A stretch of 64,000 nucleotides of DNA from Dioscorea cayenensis subsp. rotundata (taxonomy: Eukaryota > Streptophyta > Magnoliopsida > Dioscoreales > Dioscoreaceae): NCBI RefSeq assembly GCF_009730915.1, contig NC_052489.1, forward strand, positions 3,065,622 through 3,129,621, written 5' to 3'. Every line of letters starts with the position of its first letter. The stretch's first letter is position 1. The notes beneath the pieces are model-generated. The model had not been told where the DNA came from. It was given only the letters and a program-made list of their open reading frames with translations, and ran no database searches. Position numbers and translations under genes: made by a program. This document shows positions 55,802 to 64,000 of this stretch, piece by piece.

Positions 55802-56350
55802 ATGTCCAAGCTGCGGATCCTGAACTTTCAGCACAATCTCTCCAAAAAACTCCCCGTGCAGAAGATGAGGACGAAATGGCTGAGCATCAAAGACAGGCAA
55901 ATCTCTGATCTGTTGCTTTCCTTCCGACCAAACACAAAAGAGATGAGGCAGGTGTTTGACAAGATTGACTTGAATAAAGACGGGAAGATTTCCCTTGGTG
56001 AGCTACAGGCATTGCTTGAGGCATTGGGGAAGGAGAACCCAAAGGCGGAGGCGAAGGAAATGATGCAGGTGGCAGACACGAACAAGGATGGGTACATTGA
56101 CTTCTTGGAATTCATGGAAGTGCACCGCAAAGGTATAAAGATGAGTGACATCCAGAGTGCATTCTGGATGTTTGATCAGAATGGTGATGGGAGGATCAGC
56201 GCCGAGGAGGTGATGGCAATGATGGTGAAACTCGGGGAGCGGTGCAGCTTGGAGGACTGCAAGAGAATGGTCAGGCAGGTGGACAAGAACGCTGACGGGC
56301 TTATCGACATGGATGATTTCATGGCCATGATGACCTCTACCTTGAAATGA
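55802..56350 (+). CDS. Calmodulin-like protein with four EF hands (182 aa)
   Basis: This is a calcium sensor of the plant CML group, expected in the cytosol or at membranes, relaying Ca2+ signals to target proteins. The start at 55802 (MSKLRILNF) was chosen because related proteins begin this way; the open frame extends upstream to ATGs at 55730, 55718 and 55640 without conserved content. Loops: D56-E67 (DLNKDGKISLGE), D92-E103 (DTNKDGYIDFLE), D125-E136 (DQNGDGRISAEE) and D161-D172 (DKNADGLIDMDD). The first three are canonical; the fourth has Asp at position 12, which can weaken binding. The basic Lys/Arg-rich region at residues 1-34 is CML-specific. The gene is single-exon and begins 433 bp after the zinc-finger gene stop codon. 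Confidence 0.9.
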   Translation: MSKLRILNFQHNLSKKLPVQKMRTKWLSIKDRQISDLLLSFRPNTKEMRQVFDKIDLNKDGKISLGELQALLEALGKENPKAEAKEMMQVADTNKDGYIDFLEFMEVHRKGIKMSDIQSAFWMFDQNGDGRISAEEVMAMMVKLGERCSLEDCKRMVRQVDKNADGLIDMDDFMAMMTSTLK

Positions 56351-56505
56351 AATTGGCTTTGAGTTCTTCGGTACACTCTTTCTAAATAAATAGTAGTTTG
56401 TATAAAATGGGGTTAAAAAGTATAATGATGTCCTTTAGATGGAGTCAATAGTCATTGCTGGCATCTGGGAGGGAGAGTAAATAAAGCTTCATTAAAGTAC
56501 ATATA

Positions 56506-56545
<40 letters not shown>

Positions 56546-56781
56546 GATGCTTGTTGGGCTTGATCAGTTAAACCAAAAGCTATATAGTGAAGGATATTGA
56601 ATATCTATCTGTATGTATGATATATATGAACCAGAACACAGAAGACGTGAAATAAGGACATATATCTGTAATAAGAATAAGACCACATGCATGTTCCAAG
56701 TTTTGATCTCAAGCATTAAACTGAACTCTTAACAAACTATTACACAAAACACAATGACAGGCATATATCCTCCTCCTGCAG

Positions 56782-56837
<56 letters not shown>

Positions 56838-56890
56838 GCCTTGCAATTCTTCAAGAAACTGCATCTGCTCATCAAGCTTAGATTTCAAGC
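56351..56890. repeat. Intergenic sequence with two long TA microsatellites
   Basis: TA/AT tracts lie at about 56508-56541 and 56784-56831. The rest is the 3' flank of the calmodulin-like gene. The last bases (56891-56899) probably belong to the interrupted EF-hand gene. Confidence 0.7.
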
Positions 56891-56913
56891 ATGAGACAGT
56901 GTTATGAAAAAAT

Positions 56914-57793
56914 CAATGTTGTCAGACCCGAACCTGCCCGGCCGATTCAACCGGAAAAACCGGGAACCGGCCATGTGGCCGGCCCGGGTATTAAAAAACC
57001 CGGTGACCCGGGCGGTTCAACCGAGAACCGATTGACCCGGCCGGGTCAATCGGGTCACAAATTTTAAATTCTTTTTTACAATATTTAATAATTTATTATT
57101 ATTTTCTCATTAAAAACCACAAAATCGTGTATATTTATTAATATTAATTTATAATTTATAATCAATAAATAGAATTACAATATATATATATATATACCAA
57201 CAAAAAAATTAACATTTAAAAAAATAAAAATATATTAATGTATTATGTAAATACTTTCTAAAAAAATTTAATTTATTAAGAAAAATAAAACAATAAATGA
57301 GTGTAATTTTATTATAAAAAAATATAAAATTAAAAGTATTCTAATTAAATAAAAAAAATATAAGAAAAATTTAAAACAAAAATAAAAAAACTAAATTGAG
57401 ATATAAGAATTAGTGAATTAAATTTCTTATTTATTTTTAACAAAAATCAACCAATAAACAAATAAATAAATAAATAACACCGAGAGAAGTTCGATAATTA
57501 TATATTAATATATTAAATTTGTAAATATTTAAAAAAATGTAAAAAAATAAATGACAAAATTAGAAAACTCTCATCGATATAAGGTCATTTATCAATTTAA
57601 ATATCAAATTTGAGTAGATTTTTATAATATAATTATGGATTTAATATTATATTTGCTTATTATTAATTATTATAATTTTTTTTATATTTAATTATTGACC
57701 CCGGTTCAACCCCGGTTCGACCCGGTTCAACCCATTGACCCCTGACCCCTGAGCTTAGCTGGGTCATTGCCCGGGCCGGGTCTGACGACCTTG
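56914..57793. mobile_element. Non-autonomous hAT-type element, copy B (880 bp), inside a copia LTR
   Basis: An exact 8-bp duplication GAAAAAAT flanks it (56906-56913 and 57794-57801). The ends are CAATGTTGTCAGACCCG and, in reverse complement, CAAGGTCGTCAGACCCGG, the same family as 3687-4342. It again has ACCCGG/CCGG-rich arms and an AT-rich non-coding core. Removing it rejoins the terminal bases of the copia LTR, confirming both borders. Confidence 0.88.
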
Positions 57794-58361
57794 GAAAAAA
57801 TAGAGAATCCGCAGGGAAAATCAAGATAGCAATAAGATAATAAAAAAAACACACACACAAGATTTACGAGGTTCGACAATGTGCCTACGTCCTCGGGGAG
57901 TGAAGCAGCCGTAATCCTCTTATTAACTTGTCTCTCCTCACAGTTGAGACAAAATACTAGGGTTACAAATATTTATAGGTAAAACCTAAATTTATCCAAA
58001 TACAAACCTATTTGGATCCTAACCCTATCTGGATCATAAACATATCCAGATTCTAAACCTATTCGGATATAAATCCTATCCGGATACAAATTACAAGATT
58101 ATCAAATCATAATCCTAACAAGATATAAATTACCCTTGTATCCTACCGCAGGGACGCCCCCGCACCCCAACCTATCAAATTGATGCTCCCACAATATGAC
58201 AGATGTTGTCACACTACTCCACTCTGTTCCCACATCTGCTCGTTTACTTGTGTATATGAGCCATACACAACAATCTCCACCTTGGCGAATATACCCCATG
58301 AAGATATGAACCATGGAGCTTCTTATCTTCTAAATAGGTTGAGTGTCATGTCTCTTTAGCA

Positions 58362-59653
58362 TTAGAGACATTGATCAAGTCCAAGCAATGCTTGAACTTC
58401 TCTGTAGTGATTGCCTTGATCTGATTTTGTAACTGCAACAACAACTCCACTTACAACTGTATTTCCCATCAGCGTGTAGATATTCCTTGCACTCCTTTCT
58501 CCTTTCATCACTATCAAACCATTCTTACTCACCGCAATGCAATCCTTTTCGGTTTTACAACCAAAACCGTTTCCATGCAAAGTACCCAAAGAAATCAGAT
58601 TCTTCTTTAATTCCGGAACATGTCGAACATCACACAAAGTCCGAACAACACCATTATGCATCCAAATCTTGATCTGCCCTTTTCCAGCAAGCTTTATCAT
58701 TGCCCATGTAGACAAAACCAAAATCCCCTGATTTGTATGAATCAAACCAGTCCTTGTTCCATGTCATGTGAAATGAACATCCTGCATCCAAAATCCATAA
58801 ATTTGAAGTTTTACATGATGAAACTGAAAGCAGATCCCCATCACTACAATCTGAATCACCGCACTGGATCACATTAGCAAACTGTGATGAATTACTGTTC
58901 CTTTCATCAATCTGTTGCTTCCTATTTGGACAGTCTTTTCTAATATGTCCCATCTGTTGGCACTTATAATATTGAACAGATCTTCTGACTATGAGATTCC
59001 TTTTGCTAAAACCATATTTCCCTTGCCTTCTCCCAGTTTCATGGTTGCCTTTCACATACAACGCTTCCGTTTGAGAACCTTCAACATTATTTTGCTTCCG
59101 CTGATTGTGGGCTAACAACGCCGTAGTGATCTCATCTACTTTGAGCGTATCTTTCTCCCATGTGAGTGTAGTCACCAGATGCTCATACGAAAGCGGCAAA
59201 GAACACAGCAAAATCATAGCTTTATCTTCATCTTCAATCCCGACCTCAATTCTTTGCAAATCACTGACTGTGTGATTGAAGAAATTGATATATTATACCA
59301 GATCAATCTGCAACTTCCTCCATCTCCAGGCCGTACAGTTTCTGCTTCAGATACAACTTATTTGTCAGAGATTTTGACATATATCGACCCTCCAATTTCC
59401 TCCAGACCTCTACCGGAGATGAGAGATCCATGACGTGATACATAACATCAACCGCCAAACACAACCGAATAAGTGGCGCCTCTCTTGTTTGTAAATCCAA
59501 CCAAACTTGGTCTTCCAAACCTTGAGGCTTTGTCTCTTCTAATGCTTTCAACATCCCAAACTGCACTAGCAAATCCTTTACCCTTCGCTGCCACAATCCG
59601 AAATTCCCAATTCCATTGTACCTTTCCACATCGAATTTTGTAACAGAGTTCAT
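58362..59653 (-). pseudogene. Copia gag/protease pseudogene, truncated
   Basis: Gag begins at 59653 (MNSVTKFDVERYNG) just after the primer site. It continues through YHVMDLSSPVEVWRKLE and LYLKQKLYGLEMEE, then in another frame LLCSLPLSYEHLVTTL. A zinc knuckle YYKCQQMGHIRKDC follows, its first Cys replaced by Tyr. The protease site WILDAGCSFHMT follows, with the usual DSG changed to DAG. The last part (58745-58362) includes DVRHVPELKKNLISLG, the pre-integrase region. Frame changes and stops make it non-functional and nothing follows to encode integrase. Confidence 0.85.
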
Positions 59654-59685
59654 CCTGCTAGTAAAAAACTCGCTCTGATACCACT

Positions 59686-60171
59686 TGTTACAAAAAAATA
59701 GAGGATCCGTAGGGGAAATCAAGATAACAATGAGATAATAAAAAAAAACACACACAAGATTTACTAGGTTCGGCAATGTGCCTACGTTCTCGGGAGTGAG
59801 CAGTCGTAATCCTCTTATTCACTTGTCTCTCCTCACAGTTGAGACAAAAGACTAAGGTTACAAATATTTATAGGTAAAGACCTAAATTTATCCAAATACA
59901 AACCTATTTGGATCCTAACCCTATCTATATCATAAACATATCCAGATTCTAAACCTATCCTGATACAAATCCTATCCGGATACAAATTACAATATTATCA
60001 AATCATAATCCTAAGAAGATACAAATTACCCTTGTATCCTACAGCGGGGGCGTTTCTCCCGCACCCCAACCTATTAAATTGATGCTCCCACAATATGACA
60101 AATGTCGTCACACCACTCCACTCCGTTCCTACATCTGCTCGTTTACTTGTGTATATGAGCCATACACAACA
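59686..60171 (-). repeat. 5' LTR of the 56.9-60.2 kb copia element
   Basis: It is nearly identical in order to 57802-58272. Both contain repeated ATCC(G/A)GAT-type words and the GAGCCATACACAACA end. Divergence is modest, which suggests a younger insertion than the 25-31 kb element. Confidence 0.9.
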
Positions 60172-60179
60172 GACAGGGA

Positions 60180-60506
60180 ATGGGGCCTCACTACATGACT
60201 GTGGATGAGTTCTGGCAATGGTTGTACACGGTGGTGGATTGCAACAGGGATGTCAGGATAAGTTGGAGAGAGCTCCGTGATGCTGCTCTCAAGACCACAG
60301 GATATATAATTAACATGGCTGGATGGAAAGGGTTCTAGGGAGTTGTTTTCAATAACCTCAATCAAAATGGTTACATTGATACTGAGGTTGAGATCCTTGC
60401 CCTTGCTGACTACGCTGCTCGCTTTTGGGGACATCATCATTGTCTAGTGCTTTTATGTAACAAAAACCTGATCACTTTTAACAACATACTTTTGAAACAT
60501 AACTGA
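60180..60506 (+). pseudogene. EF-hand protein gene, disrupted by copia and a nonsense codon
   Basis: The frame from 60180 reads a small two-EF-hand plant protein: MTVDEFWQWLYTVVDCNRD, an RISWREL helix, then FNNLNQNGYIDTEVE and ADYAARFWG. An in-frame TAG at 60336-60338 ends it after 52 codons. A copia element lies 4 bp upstream of this ATG. Joining the two sides of its target duplication places an in-frame ATG (56891) three codons earlier, so the insertion was probably inside the original coding sequence. The first calcium loop (DCNRDVRISWRE) lacks the central Gly; the second has Val at position 12. It was likely a functional relative of EF-hand proteins of about 85-110 residues. No product is expected now. 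Confidence 0.75.
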
Positions 60507-61033
60507 GGATAATTGATGATAGATGTTAAATCATGATTTAATAGTTGTTATTTATAGGTGTGGAGTGCAAAGTTACTGTTAGTCACTTTGATTCAAACTT
60601 TTTGATACTGTGTACAAATAGATAGTCATTGACAAATTGTAGATGCAAATCTAATGGTCACTGTAGAACATCAAATTTAGGGGTGTCTTTAGAAAACACA
60701 ATATATATATATATATATATGTCAAGAATGCTTTCGCCAATTAACTCTTGAAATTTCAAAAAAAAAAAAAAATTAACTCTTGAAGCTCAAGATCTAGTTT
60801 CTTGAGACTTCTTAGAGAAAATTTTGGGAAAAATTCTTCTACTGTGCTTCAATTAAATGTTTCAAAATAATTGAAAGGAATCAACAAATTTCACTTCCCC
60901 GTTAATGTTAGATTTTGTTTTTTTTTTTTTCCCTCTCAAAATAGTTATCATGTGTTCAGTCGGAGGCATTCAAATCTTCCCAAATAAATCAATGTTAAGA
61001 TCATGTTAATATGTAATAAGTATAAGGGAAAAT

Positions 61034-61160
61034 AACTTGGTAATCTTTAAACTTATGCATCTTGATTAAAAAAAAGTCAACTTGGTGATCTTTAGACCTG
61101 TGCATCTTAATTAAAAAAAGTCAACTTGATGATCTTTAGACCTGTGCATCTTGATTAAAA
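61034..61160. repeat. Three-copy tandem repeat, unit about 44 bp
   Basis: Copies start at about 61034, 61079 and 61123. Each has the form AACTTG(G/A)T(A/G)ATCTTTA followed by (A/G)(C/A)..TGCATCTT(G/A)ATTAAAAA. Confidence 0.85.
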
Positions 61161-62966
61161 ATGTTCCTCTAGTTTTGTAATTGTGATTGGCATGTCTTTA
61201 CTTTTACTTACGCTAGATTTTTTTTGGCAAATATCAAATCAATTTTTTTGAACTTTTGTAATATTAAAAGTGCCATTTTTTCCCATTTTTTTCTATTTCT
61301 TTTCTCTCATTTTTATTTTTTTTAAAGTAAATATATGTTCCTCTTTTTATTACTATTCTCTTTTTTTTAATATTTCCTTTTTTTTTATTGTTCTTATTTT
61401 TTTCTTATATTTAAGTATTTTTTCTATCATTTTTTTATTTTATATTTATTGTAAAAATTCCATTAATAATACTGATTTTTTTTTTATTTGCAGGAGTTAT
61501 TATGGTGGGGGATAACTAAAAAAAATAACAAGTGAGTTAATGGAGGGAAATGAGTATTCCCGCAATTTTGGAAGGGAATGGGATTCCCCTTTAATGGAAA
61601 TTTTATTTTCGTTTAAATTTATTGTTCATTATCTTTGTTGCATATGAAATGTAGAGAGAGTGATTCCTATGCTAATAATGTTTGTTCCATGATCCAAATG
61701 GGCCTTAATTCTTCAAGCATTCTTGCTACACACACAGATACATATGTGTATATATATATATGTGGTTTATGTTTGTTTTCTTTTTCCATGGATCATCTTG
61801 TTTCTAAGATGATCATTATGTATATATATAAACAGTAACAAGTACAAATGGATCTATATATATACACTATTAATCTCATTTAATAGTACTAAAATCCTTC
61901 TCACATCGACATTTGCTTTGTTTTGATTGGCGTTTTTTTTTAACTACAAATTAAATATATACATAGTGGACCGGCAACTAATACAAAAGTGAGTTTTGTT
62001 TATTTGCTCAACTTAAACTATGCAAGATGCATCACTGAAAGATATCGAATATGTATGATTTACTCTTGAACATGTATCACATGATATATCTTGCAAGAAT
62101 ATAAGAACTTTGAAAGTGAGAATAAAGCATATGGATACTTAATTTTTAGATTTACAGACACTTGAATCACAAGCCAATCCTCCATGCCCATGGATACAAA
62201 TATCTCAAAAAATTGCTACTAATTATTTGGAAGAGTATCTTGACCATCAAATACTCAAATATTAGAACCAAGTTTTAGTAGTAATTGATATAAATTAACT
62301 AGAATAAATATTTGATGATCAAGAAATTAATACTTAAAAGAATATAAAGAAGAAAGAAGGAAAGGCATCCAAAAAACTTAAGGAAATTAATAAAGTTTTC
62401 TATGCCTGACTAAGTTGTTGTTTTGGTTTTTCCAACCAGATGTGTCATAATATATATATATATATATGTAAAGGCTAAGATTTAATTAATTAAAACATTT
62501 TGAATGTTGAGCAATTAAGCTATAAGAAAAGTATATATATATATATTCAAAAAATAATTTAGTAAATTTTGTTAAGATAATGATGTTTATTTTAGTTTGG
62601 TTAGGATATCTTTGATTTAAATATTTAAGTTAGTTGTGTGTTGATTAAAACTCAAATTAGTAGAGATTATCTTTTTAGAATTTTGCCTTTATAAAGGCTT
62701 CAATAATTATGAATAAAGTGTGCAGTTTTCTTCATCTCTTCTTTTAAGTTATCAAATTTATCCTTGATTCCAATCACCAAAATTTATCACTAGGGAATCA
62801 TATCTTATGAATTAACATGACAATCATTGCAGAACAAATGCAAAACAATCCCTCTGAACACCAAAACATTCAGAGAATTTTACTTAATCACCCTCTCAAG
62901 TCAATATTAACTAATAATTATAATTTCAAACCAAAAATGATTCAAAATATACGATTTACAAAATTA

Positions 62967-63074
62967 TAATTTATAAATCATGTTAAATATTAATAATCTT
63001 GAAATACTGAAATGTGTAAATTTTAATTTATAAATCATGTTAAATATTAATAATCTTGAAATACTGAAATGTGT
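62967..63074. repeat. Two-copy direct repeat, 51-bp units
   Basis: The 51-bp unit at 62967-63017 recurs without visible change at 63024-63074, separated by 6 bp. It contains AATCATGTTAAATATTAATA and ACTGAAATGTGT. The near-perfect identity implies a recent duplication. Confidence 0.9.
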
Positions 63075-63476
63075 TTTACTTTTCAACAAAAAAACTATCA
63101 AATATTGTTGTGTACTTCTGATTTTTTGTTTGGGGAGAGTGAGTGCATGCATTAATAGCAATTAACACATGGTAAAATTGAAAAAAAAAAATCTTGAATA
63201 TAAAGAAACTTTATTTTTGGCAAAATGGTAAAATATATGACTGAACATGGAGACTATAAAACAAGATAATAAAAGAAAGTTACGTGCAACCATGGAACCC
63301 ATTATTCTCCATAAGGATGCTCATGTGACTTACAACATGATCATCCCTTTTTTTATTTTTTTATTTAAGCAACTGTTTGAGGATTTCAGAATATTAAATT
63401 ACACATAGATTTTTATATAACTGCCAACTTAATTCTCCTAATTATATATAATTCTAAACATTAGCATTTGAGAGTT

Positions 63477-63509
<33 letters not shown>

Positions 63510-63702
63510 CACACACTTCTTATATTAATAAACAAGGAGAAACTAATTAAAGTAGTACATGGGCATCCAACTTGACTTGAAGTCTTGTGCCTTCAACTGG
63601 AGCTTAATAATAATTATGTAAACTTTGAAATCCGAATCAGATGCAGCAATATCACAGACAATTTGACAAGCTTATAATGCTGCTATTGTTGGGCTATAAA
63701 AC

Positions 63703-64000
63703 TGTCATGCCCCAGCCCCAAAGTCGGGTCCACTGACAGATTGGCCGCATCTAATAGGACTAGGCCTCACTGGATGCAAGGCCTCAGATTTGACTTGTTC
63801 AAAGTCAACCCTAACAAGCAGAATATGAATAGTAATACAGGACTATAAATAAGATGATAGGAATCGAAATAATACATAAAAGAGCTTAAGCAGCCCTACA
63901 GAAATACAGAGTCATACAACGGTCTACAGACCAAAATATACAGACGGATACAAGTCTTACTCTCACAAAGAAATTCACTACAAAGATACTATCAGAACAT
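63703..64000 (+). repeat. Start of an LTR-like sequence, truncated by the window edge
   Basis: From TGTCATGCCCCAGCCCC at 63703 the composition changes from AT-rich to mixed, with the TGTCA(T/C)G.CCC start typical of many plant Ty3/gypsy LTRs. The remainder lies beyond the window, so orientation and family are unproven. Confidence 0.4.

Larger units (their letters stand above)
56900..60171 (-). mobile_element. Deleted Ty1/copia element with a nested hAT insertion
   Basis: The 5-bp target duplication GACAG flanks it exactly (56895-56899 and 60172-60176). The 5' LTR is 59686-60171 (486 bp). The 3' LTR is 58272 down to 56900, split by a hAT element. The primer site, on the minus strand TGGTATCAGAGC (59672-59683), matches initiator tRNA-Met. 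A purine-rich AAGGTGGAGAT abuts the 3' LTR. The internal region is only about 1.4 kb and carries gag, the protease motif and pre-integrase remnants; integrase and reverse transcriptase are absent, so it is non-autonomous. Confidence 0.92.
60507..63702. other. AT-rich intergenic region with tandem repeats
   Basis: No gene could be supported. It contains TA microsatellites (60701-60720, 62452-62466, 63479-63507) and two short tandem arrays described separately. Open frames at 61270-61515 and 61635-61838 are composition-driven. Confidence 0.6.

Overview
This is a window of AT-rich nuclear DNA from a flowering plant. Coding exons are separated by GT-AG introns and long, transposon-filled AT-rich intergenic stretches. 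Several genes start with a markedly GC-rich first exon (21408, 47512, 47941), which is common in monocots. That makes a monocot such as a yam-like lineage plausible, but it is inference only. I see no bacterial-type operons, rRNA, tRNA or CRISPR.

Layout. 0-9 kb: repeats only, namely a duplicated block rich in TTACGG/CCGTAA palindromes, a MITE-like inverted repeat and a small hAT element with an exact 8-bp target duplication. 9.3-10.8 kb: a two-exon UGT85-type glycosyltransferase. 11.4-16.8 kb: a decayed autonomous-size hAT transposon of the TTF/DUF4371 type, flanked by an 8-bp duplication. 17.65-18.05 kb (-): a secreted cysteine-rich peptide of the EPF-like family, closest to EPFL1. 21.4-22.5 kb: PTPA, the PP2A activator. 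25.3-31.0 kb (-): a complete but broken Ty1/copia element with a 5-bp duplication, itself split by a PIF/Harbinger-type MITE. 38.1-39.8 kb: the F-box/LRR protein FBW2. 41.0-47.5 kb (-): an eight-exon WW-domain DEAD-box RNA helicase (RH14/DRH1 type). 47.9-55.4 kb: a gene for a small DnaJ-type zinc-finger protein, probably plastid-targeted, with a 6.8-kb second intron that houses a deleted Ty3/gypsy element. 55.8-56.35 kb: a four-EF-hand calmodulin-like protein. 56.9-60.2 kb (-): a deleted copia element, nested with a second hAT copy, that split a small EF-hand gene now also carrying a nonsense codon. 63.7 kb to the end: the start of an unrelated LTR-like sequence.

The genes are ordinary housekeeping, signalling and regulatory genes and do not form one pathway. 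PTPA and FBW2 sit near each other here and, from memory, also in Arabidopsis chromosome 4, so the interval may be ancient microsynteny expanded by transposons. The helicase and zinc-finger genes are head-to-head over a 428-bp shared promoter region with a GC dinucleotide tract.

The most informative content is the set of transposon insertions whose borders, target duplications and nesting order can be read directly. I found no convincing undescribed multi-gene system.
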